From IMG/VR virus record IMGVR_UViG_3300025000_000067, positions 38,132-102,131 of that record: DNA of 64,000 nucleotides; one strand, 5' to 3'. The notes below the pieces were generated by a model that saw nothing but the letters and a program-made list of their open reading frames with translations, had not been told where the DNA came from and ran no database searches. The position numbers were made by a program, and so were the translations under genes. This DNA comes from a virus. Position 1 is the first letter of the stretch. Each line of letters opens with the position of its first letter. This document shows positions 33,401 to 42,256 of this stretch, piece after piece.

Positions 33401-34918
33401 AGTAGATTGAGCGCAACCAATGCTAAAAAACTTATGGGCGAGTACGGTGTACCAGCAGGTCATAGAGAAGCCGTACTGAATACACTGAAACACAGCACAA
33501 CGTCAAATAGCTTTAGTGCCCAAGGGCGGGATGAGTTAGATGTCACAGGTAGTAAACAAGTTATAGGACGAGAGTATAGCGCGGTGGATGTTCAGAAGGC
33601 CGTCGAATCCTATAAGAAAGATAAGAAGTTTGCTAAAGACGTCGCTGCTAAGGCCATAGCCATAAATGATGCTGCTAAACAGGAGAAAAAGGCTAAGAGT
33701 GATGCTAAGGCTCAAAAAGAGCTGGAACATGATGAATTCTTAGAGACGATCAAAGCTAACACTGATCAGATGTATAAAGATCAGGAAACACGTGAAGCTA
33801 AGAAGAACAGAACTCCTGAGCAGGTTGCTGCAGACGAAAAAGCTTTTGCAGACTTTGACCCTTTGGCTCTTCTGATGGCAGGTACTGAGCCTAATAAAGA
33901 ACCTTGGGAGATGACACCTGATGAATACTTTCATGACAAGATGGTTAAAACGGGGTACATGAAAGGGGCACAAGGTGAATACGTAGGAGTTATACATGAT
34001 CGATACAGGGAACACTTAGCAGGTAGTGCTAGCTTAGCACAGCAGAAAGAATGGTCAGATCAAGAGCATAAAAAACTAATACTCAAACATCATGCAGAGA
34101 CTACTTCTATGGCTGATGCTTTCAAGGAGTTTATGGATGCTAATAAACCCAAAGAAGAGCCAAAAATAGCCCAGTACTATAAGTCAAATAAATCTGTAGG
34201 AGACAGAACAGGTAAGTTAACTTATGTACCTGTAGATGGTAAACGGATTGATATAGGTGGCGATGTCCATGCTTTCATACACAAAGGAGCAGGGGGTCGA
34301 GGTTGGGTGATCACAGAAGTTCGTTCAGGTATTATGCTTGCTAATGGTAAAACTCAAGATGAAACAATGGTAAAAGCTCGGGAAGCCGTGACTAAGTTAG
34401 GCCCTACTAAACTAGCTGAAGGGGTAAAGAAGCACATAGACAAACATGGTGAAAGTCCAGCAACAGCAGAGCCAGGTAAAGCTGGCACCATATTCGGTTC
34501 TGAGCAGCCAGTAACACCCTACCATATAGCTGTACCTAAGGGTAAAAACGGTAAAGCTAAGTATACGCCCGTGCACAATGCGGAAAAAGTGAACGTAGGA
34601 AAAGGTATCCATGCTTTTATCCATGGGCGAGAAGGAGACTGGGCAGTTTCAGAAGCCCGCTCTGGTCTTAAAATTACGAGCAACAGTAGTAAGAATTTAG
34701 CTGTAAAAATAGCTAAGGAGTTAATAGAGCGCAACAGGGAAAATCTTGATACTATGATTCAGAAGCATATTGAAAAACATGGTGAATCTCCTAAGACAGC
34801 GCCTACGTTTGATGAGTACGTCAAAAAAGAAGTTAAGGGATCTACGGATCATTTGTCAGTAGAGGCATGGGGTAGCTACAGAAGAAGTTACGATTCCATA
34901 TACAATGGTAAAAGATAG
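27452..34918 (+). CDS. Giant polyvalent protein 1 (2488 aa): JAB/RadC-like, HExxH, ParB-like, ART-like modules
   Basis: This multi-domain chain, beside portal and MuF, is probably packaged and injected. Order: HPRARDGKF motif (22-30); histone-like Lys/Pro/Ala stretch (about 45-110); JAB/RadC-like domain with HNHPTGDSTPSQPD (near 346); module A (565-640: LHKELPPGGVWRSMNGHHIYI); coiled, charged region; an LPD1-like domain with zinc-peptidase motif AHEWGHAMD (near 1159); ParB/sulfiredoxin-like nuclease segment (1425-1520: VHDGHHKLEAS); ADP-ribosyltransferase-like segment (1630-1735: MFRGIGQKEYDF, CFSTLFSQAEGYA); second module A (1745-1815); and a tandem duplicated C-terminal domain (2245-2335, 2355-2450; both with HAFIH and KHGESP). 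Module names rest on motifs only. Confidence 0.75.
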   Translation: MEILNLKDLNIIKGYFKQELHPRARDGKFAKKHEGIVSPVVREEPKKASKTSAKAKPKASTPKKDTKSKTTPKKTAPKKPDPAVKVPDKKTAAKKVAKPKEAKKFYRYSPGASSFIEAVGAKEVKLKAVKGSFFMEHPDPEHPEDTYIYETTTGTRIISCFTGEKDAIKMAESRLKGWGQEYFEDRMSTNKMARGLAPGHENPKKVAKPAAKTKEATAPKMPPVVDDLVKKRVPRPKVVLLPKTSDSEFSDLAPDFQNKGRVRVIARRVGSYAVPNMQVNSREDVAQVFADLTDSDREKSYVLGTKNGEVVGIHCAHIGNVDSSIIDPKDMMKVPLLSGADTVYLIHNHPTGDSTPSQPDVAVTERFRDVADHMGMRFGGHVVIGDNEYTALNGNGSIVEFNKNMDRSKIMRTEQAPIYETYQEKDASVPGPRMNGVDDVKDYIKNNLSIHDADKAIYIIGVDTKNGITHAEPLDVTLSPNKLRKKALESLIKANSKSFFMYTGFGSSEVMHNAGIQDASKTLGIQLYDVIVPNTNSRQDIDAGHWTFRSYAERSIMNLVKGLYIDLQKALAPGKVTKTQAKALHKELPPGGVWRSMNGHHIYILNGKVLAGAIPGVKSAKKATKAHLAEHQETIDKEAKAAAKLKKLKARRDPAGLEGKKPTTKTGKEAIEDTLKEVNNKESSTKRTKVTPEFMAKQKEAVDALAKKPKPKSKKATLEEQQAEAKKMLEPTTKPKDKAKEILNSKNDKQDKIIQAASELTEAKRATDKVIKRKGVNDIRTEKQANNETAYDVGAKIGGARKDVAVFDAFLKSLSGQSLGDVEKMSPEQAQKLCVKKNLLKPVDFEADYKRGVDINVAITKQLIYDRITPKPSDDTPEARAGYLHAIKELQRQLEPVTSWDEFKKATRNLGDWMKAETPKNMGDQQRYLEYAQKQYEKEPTEDDLKERVYTPGSDVKWVTLTRDEWKKKKLDRVNDVKRDIEFAKKTAQSPYAPLGEKLTNFFTNYESRDRTMQTVASKNMTWDKYISKQKEASEAHKEEKGAKTKTKWEKMMPAKIQRSGGRDTKVQKPEEMVKTFGFKGIEFGNWVDDKSGNFHLVKCAEAFHDLADILGLQDKDVSMNGRLSMAFGARGKGKALAHYEALSKAINITKEGGAGSLAHEWGHAMDNILYQESAGRNSTNLASEGMGDVGDKRIKASYEVLMDAILKGDGSGIEYVDNKDNDYYSYYPKRRQAVADLGIAGAVLKYSKELDSARDRALSSTEDWAQRYNYDKAKKEKEIKKILRKHTTDKNAMVQEMAYHHKKLTGEVLDKIPVPNGMSQFYTDSKNVGGDTDYWISNCELFARAFETYVESKMRTGKIKNDYLVHGSWYDTKSTPYPKGKERDAINGAFDELMKNVRNSGAIQKGLSFDLQKGIIGRSDLQRPVIPITRSAYNVANTEGILYIPTNRLQTPFQTDKALDFDKVRSNVTRMENGENIDPIIIGWNYEVHDGHHKLEASKIQGYTHCPCIIGEFNGIDKQRLFEEYSELWKSFREDYAEPKKYKTRSLKTDIETTDLDGEKKAIIDYSERLKQIKDPRIRKILVEIIADEKNHKHNLAQVLSYLNGDKTALNSNKLQKSLVYLPEVDTGLSAFPYDNASGIMFRGIGQKEYDFIQKSGYIQTKGKGNDADQENVVTCFSTLFSQAEGYARSNYDLYNETMAYVLVVEYRGVENELGEIEVLEKTPASSIFGVIPVPKTPVMKGLYIDLKKSITRSEAKKVHKDLPEGGVWRTLMGHHVYIKDGKILAGSVPGVKGVKKATKEHLAGHQKTIDKEAKKAVPKANEVKGLVQREVGQLDRGMTALAKGKKLRAKLGDIHSSEDTYNAYARKVSEYKDRLGTDPHKLTYGDFYSTAREYQGFIGSDEMPLNALAKMNRLPNNGLRRELELHYNFVKRALEEGKEVPPEVLKDYPELVSVHKSEKPVYDKAKGEGTSKTKGVDAKMGSRLSATNAKKLMGEYGVPAGHREAVLNTLKHSTTSNSFSAQGRDELDVTGSKQVIGREYSAVDVQKAVESYKKDKKFAKDVAAKAIAINDAAKQEKKAKSDAKAQKELEHDEFLETIKANTDQMYKDQETREAKKNRTPEQVAADEKAFADFDPLALLMAGTEPNKEPWEMTPDEYFHDKMVKTGYMKGAQGEYVGVIHDRYREHLAGSASLAQQKEWSDQEHKKLILKHHAETTSMADAFKEFMDANKPKEEPKIAQYYKSNKSVGDRTGKLTYVPVDGKRIDIGGDVHAFIHKGAGGRGWVITEVRSGIMLANGKTQDETMVKAREAVTKLGPTKLAEGVKKHIDKHGESPATAEPGKAGTIFGSEQPVTPYHIAVPKGKNGKAKYTPVHNAEKVNVGKGIHAFIHGREGDWAVSEARSGLKITSNSSKNLAVKIAKELIERNRENLDTMIQKHIEKHGESPKTAPTFDEYVKKEVKGSTDHLSVEAWGSYRRSYDSIYNGKR

Positions 34919-34960
34919 CCTTCGGAAGTCTGTGTATAATTAATTCCTAAAGTCTGGTAA

Positions 34961-35004
34961 AATGGGGCTAAGTGGCTTAGGCTGCTTAGCCCCATTTTTA
35001 TTTG
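34961..35004 (+). terminator. Strong Rho-independent terminator
   Basis: AATGGGGCTAAG (34961-34972) and CTTAGCCCCATT (34985-34996) pair perfectly, followed by TTTATTTG. It separates the two giant genes, so they are separate transcription units or differ in level. Confidence 0.9.
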
Positions 35005-35023
35005 TCCAGAAGGAGGGATTCAT

Positions 35024-38000
35024 ATGAATCTATACATAGATTTAGAGAAAGCCATAGGTACAGTATCATGGAGAGAGGAAATTCACCCTCGGGATAAATT
35101 CGGAAAGTTTTCCTCTATCAAAGGTGGCTCAAGTGTCGTTACTCATACTGGAAAAACAGGCACTGTTGAGAAGGTAGACGGGGACTATTACCATGTGCGT
35201 CATGCAGATGGCAAGAAAAGCAGAGTTAAACGTAGTAATGTCATCCATGCCAATGACCACAAAAAGATCATGGACGCCCAGGCTAAGACCAAGAAGCGGA
35301 AGGCTTCTGCTGCAGTGGGTCAAACAACCAAAGCAGCGAATAGGGCTAATGGTACAGGTAAAGCCACAGAGCCTAAGCTAGTTTTGACCAGTGGCAAAAA
35401 GCAGCAATCCACTAAGGTAAAAGCAATGGAGCAGAAGGCCACGGCCGAGAACAAAGCAAATAGAAGAGCTAAGAAAGAGCGTGACCTTTCGGCCCCTGAT
35501 ATACTTCGGAAGCCCATTGAACAGGGAACGACTGGTAGGTCATCCCAGATGAAAAATACTGAGCAGAGTTCTCATGCAGAGGACTACAAAGATTTAGAGA
35601 ATAACCCTGAAGCTACGTCAAGGCTTGATGAGATGTGGAACTCAAAAGAAGCTAAGGCGCTTATGAAGAAAGAGCCAGGTAAACGATCAGAGGCTGATAT
35701 TCGCAGAATCGCTGGGGATATGACTACTCAAAATGACCGATTAGCTTATCACACAACCCTTCAGATGGGAAAGGCCCGGGGAATGAATCTCCTAAGTCAA
35801 GTTAACCGAATTGAGGACGTTGGACCGAGCGGTGATGGAGAGGTCCACAACCAAGAGACGGGGTATTATGGGGATCTTCTTCAAACAGCCCGAGCATCTA
35901 TGTATGAGACTCTATACCGGGTCATGAGCGGAAGTCAGAATCCTGGTAAAGATACTAATATTGGAGCCCATGTCATATCCCGTATGAAGCAGAAGCTTCA
36001 CAAGGATATGTATGCTCTTCTGAATGAAGTCCCGGCACCTCATGAGATCAGGGGAGCACTGGCAGACCTGCATAAAGGGGAAGCAGAACTAATCCAGAGC
36101 CTAGGCCATACACCATCGATGGAGGAACTTGCAAATCATTTGCAACAGACTTCGGCTAAGTTTAAAAGCGCACCGATTATGGACAATCCAACCTATGATG
36201 AAAAGACAGGTCAATGGGTAGCTACCAAGAAACGGATCACAGATCCAGTTGAGCGTCTAAAGACACTGCAGGCCTATAGGGATCGTCAGAAGACCAGTAC
36301 CTTAGATAAGGACATTGATGGAGAAGAAGGGACAGCAGGTTCAGCTGCAGCTAATGTAAAAAGTACAGAAGCGACACCTGATGAACAGTATGAGCAGAAG
36401 GAGCGTCAAAAAGAGCTTAAGACAGCGATCCCTAAAGTTCTGCAGGACATAGGCCTTAGCAGCAAAGAAAAACTAGTCTTCATGGTTATGTTTGGAAGTC
36501 CCTCAGCTAAGATCAACAAAGGAAATATGACCCTTGACGAAGTAGCTGAAGCTATTAACAGGCAGGGCGGGTACGAAGGTGGTAAGCAGGCAACCAAGGA
36601 CTGGGTTAATAAGTATTACAGAAGCGCTATGGTTAAATTATCTGATGCTCGAACAAAGAATCACCCGGCCTTAAAAGAACTTGCTATGATGAAGTCTCTC
36701 GTATTCAATCTCGTTATGAAGTCACTCTATGAGTATGATCTTGTGAAGTCCCTGAATTCATGGGGAATAGGCACTGATATTTTAGTATACAAGCAAACGA
36801 GAATTGCCACGGCAGATAACCTTCTTTCCTTGCAGAAGTCTATGGCACCCCAAGAGTACATTGGATCGATAGTCTACACCGAGGGTGGAGAGCTCCATGC
36901 CCGAATTGTGGAGTTCGGTTTACCTGAAGATAATGAGCTTTATAAAAGCTTCAACTCGTCTTTAGAGAAGTCCATGTTTCCTCATAAAGGTAAGCAACAC
37001 GAAGTCAATAAAAAGATGGGTGACTATGTAAAAGCCAATGCAAAAAAGTACTCTAGCCTTTCTGAAGCCCAGCATGGATCGGCTAAGAAAAAGAGTTCTG
37101 GGCATACATGGTCAGAAGAACTCCTTCTGAAGAACCCGGGCAGCGCATGGATTACATGGGGCGGTAAGCGGGTCCTAGTCAACACGTCTGATGGTAATCT
37201 CATCTATGATTCAGCGAATGAAGTTCATAGAGAGGAACATAATCAAGGGGCTCCAGAAGATAAGATTGACTTCCACCATGAGCAAGACACTGGGCATAAG
37301 GATGCGGGTATCGAAGCCTTTAAAGAAGACATGGAAGGTATGCGTAAGTCCTGGCGTGGTGACGAAACGGATAAGGACTTAGGCATACGGAAGACCTACC
37401 TGAGAGAACACGAGCACAAAGGGCACCATGACTATGCCAACTTCACAGAAGATGAGCAAAAAGCCTATGAGAGCATGAGTGAGGACGAGCGCAAAAAGTT
37501 TCTAGGTAACCGTTATCTGGGCAAAGAAGGAGTTAAAGAAGCTCTACAGAAGTACCGTGACAGTGGAGATACTGAAGCAGATCGAAAAGAGGCTATGGAT
37601 GCCCTATCCAAGGCAGGATCTATGGCAGGTAAAAATGCAAAGATGATGATTGGTAAAACAGGTAACAGTGGCCTATTAGCCCAAGTACGTAAAGGCGCTG
37701 ATGAAGATACCATAGTCGACTTGCTAGGTCAGAACGAACTTACAAGGGCTAAAGAAGAGGCTAGTAAAAAACTTTTACCTGATGGGACGTATCTGGTAGG
37801 AAATCCTCTTACAGGTAAGACAATAGCACTAAAGATTAAGAACGAAGTCACTAAGGCGGGCCAGGGTGGGGCTCATACAAGGTTCGGATCAACGATTGCT
37901 GAAGTCTTTGACCCTGATGGGGGTCAGCACGAGGACCTAAATACATGGGGTGGTCTAGGGAAGGCTCTAGGGTACACAGGTGCTGATGCTTCAGGACTTC

Positions 38001-41000
38001 AAGACATCTTAGCTAAAAAAGCCAACTCTGAGGGTGATAAGCCCTTTATGAAGCAGATCGATGAAGCTGAATATGCTAAGGCACGGTCCAATACCAAGCT
38101 AGGACTTCAGGAGGGCATGGCTCACAAGGACTTCAAGCTTGTTAATCAAAGTCGGAATAAAAAAGGTGAAGTAACAAGTCACACGTATGCACAGGACATG
38201 CCCGATGGAACCCAAAACACGGTTATGGTAGATGCTAAGGGGACGATCACAGATCCAGTCATGGCGCGTCTTCTGAAACAGAGAAAACCTATCGCCAATG
38301 CTGGCGATTTGCATGAGGTCATGCAAGGAGCCGTAGGTAATAGGGCATGGGTTACTGCTCATTCAGGTTCTGGAACTCATGTTAGTGACTCCTTAGGTCA
38401 TCACATTCAGCTTGAATATGATGGAAAAGGTGCCCCTAGGGTAGTCGGTGGAGAGTATGACAGTTACAGATTTATGGACACCAATGACATCCCCAAGGGA
38501 GCGGTGGATCCTGCAACAGGAGAGCCTATCAAAGCCTTATTCAAAGGCGGAAAGCTTGTAGATCGAGGTCTGACTACTAAGAACAAAGTAGCCATGAAGG
38601 AAGGAAACGCTGTTCTTTATCCTGGAGAAAAAGGATTCAGAAAAGGGCGTATTCATGCTATCGAAGGGGACACTTACAAGGTAACGGACGGTAAAGGCCA
38701 TGTTATAGGGATGTTCAAGAAGTCAGAGCTTAAGCAAGCTTCTGAAGAAGGCCGAACCTTATCAGCGAGTGGCCAGTCAGTTGTTAAAACAGCAAAGACG
38801 GGCACACACCGGATGGATACCACGAGCACCTTCAAAGCGGATAATCCTAAGGATCAGAAGAAAGTTGACAAGGTAAAAGAGCTATTCAGTCAAGCCCTTC
38901 AGAAGGCAGGTATAAACAGCGCCTTTGATAAAGACGGTGTTATGAATAACCAACTAGAACTATCAGACGCTATGATGAAGCAGCTAACCAAACGTCTCGG
39001 AAGATCAAAAGCAGGTAAAGAACTTCTTAAGCAGTTTAAGAGTGCTTATACAAAAGAACTTGAAATTCATGTACCTGAAGCTATGAGAGATCAAGTATCT
39101 ACCTATGGGGTTAGAGTCCTAAGCAATGGAACAGCTAAGATTTCAGCAGGTAAGTTTGAAGAGCTTAGAGAAGCCCTAGGAGGCCTGTCTGTAAGTCATG
39201 ATGCTAGAGAACATCTAGCAGAACATTTCAACCGTAAGGATCGTAAGCCTAAGAGTCCTGAAGAGCTTCAGAAGGCCTATCAACCGAATGCTAGTGACTC
39301 AGAAAGTGCCTTTGGCCAAGCGTACCAAGCACAGTTTAAACCAGGTGGTCGGATAATGAAGCAAGGTCTTTATAGTACGCAGCTTGCTGGGGTATCCCAC
39401 TTAGTTGAACGAGGGCGGGGAATAGTTGGACACGGAATGGGCACCGGCAAAACAATCACAGGTGTAGCAGCTGCTTTACACGAGAAGGCTAAGGCTATTT
39501 CTGAAGGAAGAAAGCCAGGAAAGACGCTTGTTGTCTCCCCTGCTGGAATTCAATCGGACTGGGGTAAGGAGATCGGTGGAGAGACTAATTCCAGAGCTCT
39601 CTACATTGGGTCTGAGGGTAATCTTCGGAAGAAGGATTCTAGTGGTAACTGGATGAAGTCTGAGGGCGGGCGTCATATGTTTGGGCAAGAGGGCACTGAA
39701 CAAGAGGCTGTGAGTTCTAAGCACTTTGTAAATAATATCAGCAGCATAGGCTCAGAAGACCATGACTTCCACATTATGTCCTATGACCAATTCATGAAAC
39801 ACCGAGATGTACTTTCTAAGTCCGGCCTGTACGACAATATTATTGTCGATGAAATTCATGCTTTTAAGAATCAAGGAAGACAGCGTGGTAAATCCTTAGC
39901 TGAAACAACTGATTCCTTTAAAAACGTTTGGGGCCTGTCTGGTACTCCCATGGAAAATGATGCTCGTGAAGTCCATAGCCTTATTGATACCGTCACAGGT
40001 GGAAGACATGAACTTGGTACAGCTAAGGAGTTTACAGATAAGTTCCTTATGAAGGACAAAAATGGTAAAGTTATTGGAGTTAAGCCAGCCATGGCGGATA
40101 AGCTTGGGGATATCGTAGCTAATATTGTTCAGTTCAGGGGTTCAGAAGACGTACAGTACAGTGATAGGTCCAAGATTCACTTTCCCCACATCATCGGAAG
40201 CGACGCAGCTCAAAAGGAAAATGCACCCGAAGACTTCATGAGTAACATGGCAGACCGTAACCGAGATCATAAGACAACGGATTACTATGGAACCAAGCAC
40301 TCTGTGTTTGACTTTGAAAGTGGAAGTCATGAGGTAACAGGCAAAAATGGTGAAACATATACATCCCAGACAACTTCGCCAGCTAATCTGAGCCCTGCTC
40401 AACAGAAGTTCTATAACGATTACCATGCAGTTCAGAAGCAATACCTGCCTGATGCTAAACTTCAGGAGATGGTTAAAGCTAGTGCCACGGGGTATGACAA
40501 CACTGAAAAGGGTGAAACGTCCAAGAATTACCTAACTGCTATGCAGAAGCTTCAGAAGCACCTAAATGCACCACTGGCGAGTAGGATGTATGTGCCCGGT
40601 GGGGGAAGTGCTCTAGATTCAGGAGATACAGATGTTCAGGCAGTAGCAGAAGCTGGGGCCAAGGCCAAGAAAGTGAAATCCGGAGGATTAAAACCCTATA
40701 ACCCAGTTACAGGTGAAGGCCACTATAAAGTCGATGAGCATGGCAACAAGCGGTACTTTGAGAGCGATGGGGAAGGTAGTTTTAAACGAAATAGTGACGG
40801 AAGTCCTAAGCTTCTCCCACCAATGCACCACAACAACCCTAAGGCTGAGTACATGAAGCAGCGAATAAGCACCTACCTAGATTCATTAGCTACGGAAAAC
40901 GAGGCTAGGGCTAAAGCAGGTAAACCAGAGCTGATGCCCAAAGTCGTTGTGAAGTCTAGTTACACTACCTTTGGAACCGATGTTGCAGACGGGGTTATTC

Positions 41001-41662
41001 GCGATCTACAGCGTGAGCACCCACACTTAGCTTATTGGGCAGATAAGCTGCAGAAGCAGGGTCAAAGTCTAGCTGCGGGGCAGTTTACCGGAGAGGCTAA
41101 GGACCGGGAGGAGACTAAGACCGGATTTAGAGGAAATAAAAACAGTTATGCAAAAGATCAGGGTAATATGTGGGCTACCACTGTGTCTCCAGCAGGCAAG
41201 GAGGGTGTAGACTTTGGTAATGCTCACCTAATGCTTATGATGGACCAGGATTGGAACCCTCAGAAGATGGCGCAGTTTACTGCACGTGTCAGGCGCTCAG
41301 ATTCTGCAACAAAAGGACATGAGCAAGTAGGACGAGCTAATAGTGTACGCATCGAATCTCTGCACATGCCCGGAACCATCGAAGACTTTATGTTCAACGC
41401 TGAAGATATTAAAATGGGGGATATTCAGAGAGTCACTAAGGCTACGCGAGATGCTGAAGAGGTTACTAAATTTGGAGATTCAGAGTCTAAAATTAGCTCA
41501 ACAAAGAACTTCACTAGGAGCCAGAAGCGCAGAGCAGGCGCTAAGCCAAAGGGTACAACAGGTGACCCAGGTAGTGCCCAAAGACCAAAGTCTAATGAAA
41601 ATCCCCCAACCCAAGTAGGAAGGCAAGTAGCTAAGGCTCTTAAGTTGGTAGTTATTCTATAA
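35024..41662 (+). CDS. Giant polyvalent protein 2 (2212 aa): sigma-70-like region and SNF2-type helicase
   Basis: Starts with the same HPRDKFGKF motif as polyvalent protein 1, then a KOW/SH3-like segment (37-72). Residues about 225-550 resemble sigma-70: region 2-like (YYGDLLQTARASMYETLYRV, IGAHVISRMKQKLHKDM), region 3-like (LGHTPSMEELANHL) and region 4-like (LSSKEKLVFMVMFG, MTLDEVAEAI). Residues 650-1440 are unrecognised and include a second KOW-like part (FRKGRIHAIEGDTYKVTD). The C-terminus is a complete superfamily-2/SNF2 helicase: Walker A GMGTGKT (near 1471), VVSPAGIQSDW, VDEIHAF (near 1608), GLSGTPMEND (near 1637), and motif V/VI region EGVDFGNAHLML and QFTARVRR (near 2065-2090). Motifs are intact. 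It is probably co-injected with the DNA. Confidence 0.75.
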   Translation: MNLYIDLEKAIGTVSWREEIHPRDKFGKFSSIKGGSSVVTHTGKTGTVEKVDGDYYHVRHADGKKSRVKRSNVIHANDHKKIMDAQAKTKKRKASAAVGQTTKAANRANGTGKATEPKLVLTSGKKQQSTKVKAMEQKATAENKANRRAKKERDLSAPDILRKPIEQGTTGRSSQMKNTEQSSHAEDYKDLENNPEATSRLDEMWNSKEAKALMKKEPGKRSEADIRRIAGDMTTQNDRLAYHTTLQMGKARGMNLLSQVNRIEDVGPSGDGEVHNQETGYYGDLLQTARASMYETLYRVMSGSQNPGKDTNIGAHVISRMKQKLHKDMYALLNEVPAPHEIRGALADLHKGEAELIQSLGHTPSMEELANHLQQTSAKFKSAPIMDNPTYDEKTGQWVATKKRITDPVERLKTLQAYRDRQKTSTLDKDIDGEEGTAGSAAANVKSTEATPDEQYEQKERQKELKTAIPKVLQDIGLSSKEKLVFMVMFGSPSAKINKGNMTLDEVAEAINRQGGYEGGKQATKDWVNKYYRSAMVKLSDARTKNHPALKELAMMKSLVFNLVMKSLYEYDLVKSLNSWGIGTDILVYKQTRIATADNLLSLQKSMAPQEYIGSIVYTEGGELHARIVEFGLPEDNELYKSFNSSLEKSMFPHKGKQHEVNKKMGDYVKANAKKYSSLSEAQHGSAKKKSSGHTWSEELLLKNPGSAWITWGGKRVLVNTSDGNLIYDSANEVHREEHNQGAPEDKIDFHHEQDTGHKDAGIEAFKEDMEGMRKSWRGDETDKDLGIRKTYLREHEHKGHHDYANFTEDEQKAYESMSEDERKKFLGNRYLGKEGVKEALQKYRDSGDTEADRKEAMDALSKAGSMAGKNAKMMIGKTGNSGLLAQVRKGADEDTIVDLLGQNELTRAKEEASKKLLPDGTYLVGNPLTGKTIALKIKNEVTKAGQGGAHTRFGSTIAEVFDPDGGQHEDLNTWGGLGKALGYTGADASGLQDILAKKANSEGDKPFMKQIDEAEYAKARSNTKLGLQEGMAHKDFKLVNQSRNKKGEVTSHTYAQDMPDGTQNTVMVDAKGTITDPVMARLLKQRKPIANAGDLHEVMQGAVGNRAWVTAHSGSGTHVSDSLGHHIQLEYDGKGAPRVVGGEYDSYRFMDTNDIPKGAVDPATGEPIKALFKGGKLVDRGLTTKNKVAMKEGNAVLYPGEKGFRKGRIHAIEGDTYKVTDGKGHVIGMFKKSELKQASEEGRTLSASGQSVVKTAKTGTHRMDTTSTFKADNPKDQKKVDKVKELFSQALQKAGINSAFDKDGVMNNQLELSDAMMKQLTKRLGRSKAGKELLKQFKSAYTKELEIHVPEAMRDQVSTYGVRVLSNGTAKISAGKFEELREALGGLSVSHDAREHLAEHFNRKDRKPKSPEELQKAYQPNASDSESAFGQAYQAQFKPGGRIMKQGLYSTQLAGVSHLVERGRGIVGHGMGTGKTITGVAAALHEKAKAISEGRKPGKTLVVSPAGIQSDWGKEIGGETNSRALYIGSEGNLRKKDSSGNWMKSEGGRHMFGQEGTEQEAVSSKHFVNNISSIGSEDHDFHIMSYDQFMKHRDVLSKSGLYDNIIVDEIHAFKNQGRQRGKSLAETTDSFKNVWGLSGTPMENDAREVHSLIDTVTGGRHELGTAKEFTDKFLMKDKNGKVIGVKPAMADKLGDIVANIVQFRGSEDVQYSDRSKIHFPHIIGSDAAQKENAPEDFMSNMADRNRDHKTTDYYGTKHSVFDFESGSHEVTGKNGETYTSQTTSPANLSPAQQKFYNDYHAVQKQYLPDAKLQEMVKASATGYDNTEKGETSKNYLTAMQKLQKHLNAPLASRMYVPGGGSALDSGDTDVQAVAEAGAKAKKVKSGGLKPYNPVTGEGHYKVDEHGNKRYFESDGEGSFKRNSDGSPKLLPPMHHNNPKAEYMKQRISTYLDSLATENEARAKAGKPELMPKVVVKSSYTTFGTDVADGVIRDLQREHPHLAYWADKLQKQGQSLAAGQFTGEAKDREETKTGFRGNKNSYAKDQGNMWATTVSPAGKEGVDFGNAHLMLMMDQDWNPQKMAQFTARVRRSDSATKGHEQVGRANSVRIESLHMPGTIEDFMFNAEDIKMGDIQRVTKATRDAEEVTKFGDSESKISSTKNFTRSQKRRAGAKPKGTTGDPGSAQRPKSNENPPTQVGRQVAKALKLVVIL

Positions 41663-41681
41663 AGCGCGGAGGTTTAAGACT

Positions 41682-41933
41682 GTGGATGAACAAATGTTCA
41701 ACGCTAACTCATTTGAAGAGCTAAAAGATACTTCTGAAGTTAAAGCAGCTGTACAGTACCTAGCAAAAAACGAAGTAAAGTTCAGGCAAGAGCTATCTTC
41801 TGCAGGTATGGACTATGATATGATACAGACAGAGGTAGGAGTCTTATGGGTAAACCTTCTCAAAAGGTGTGCTAAGTTTAAGTACTCTGATTATATAGTA
41901 GTCTCTAAAAAGGCTATCTACGGCATCAAGTAA
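41682..41933 (+). CDS. Hypothetical protein, 83 aa
   Basis: GTG start 10 bases after GCGGAGGT. Helical and soluble, without recognised motifs. A CTTCTGAAG palindrome encodes TSEV. It lies between the helicase protein and a small zinc ribbon protein. Confidence 0.55.
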   Translation: MDEQMFNANSFEELKDTSEVKAAVQYLAKNEVKFRQELSSAGMDYDMIQTEVGVLWVNLLKRCAKFKYSDYIVVSKKAIYGIK

Positions 41934-41958
41934 CCTAAGCATGGGAGGTGTGTAGGCT

Positions 41959-42162
41959 ATGGTACAGTGTCCTGGATGCAAAAGAATCATTATGGATTCA
42001 ATGCAGAGTGGCGGGTACAAGATCCGCTCACGGATGATTCTATTCTCAGATGGTAAAGCCATAGCCATATGCCCTACGTGTAAAACACATGTTGAAGTCC
42101 CGATTATCCTAGGAGCTATACCAGAAGAACCACATAAAAGTAAATTATTCATAAATAAGTAG
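41959..42162 (+). CDS. Small zinc-ribbon protein, 67 aa
   Basis: CPGCKR and CPTCKT frame a compact 30-residue beta region, a classic zinc ribbon. Good ribosome site GGGAGGTG. Its final codons form the left arm of a hairpin. Role unknown; its position before the head protease suggests a structural or regulatory part. Confidence 0.6.
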   Translation: MVQCPGCKRIIMDSMQSGGYKIRSRMILFSDGKAIAICPTCKTHVEVPIILGAIPEEPHKSKLFINK

Positions 42163-42180
42163 GGCTTACTTATGAATAAT
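42144..42180 (+). terminator. AT-rich 16-bp hairpin overlapping a stop codon
   Basis: ATTATTCATAAATAAG (42144-42159) pairs with CTTACTTATGAATAAT (42165-42180) with one mismatch; the stop TAG lies in the loop. No T-run follows, so it may be an RNA-processing or stability element rather than a standard terminator. Confidence 0.55.
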
Positions 42181-42256
42181 TATGTAATTTATCTTGCCAT
42201 TTACTTCCGAAGTTGGTACTATTAACAATAGTTAAATATTTAGGGCAACAAAATCC

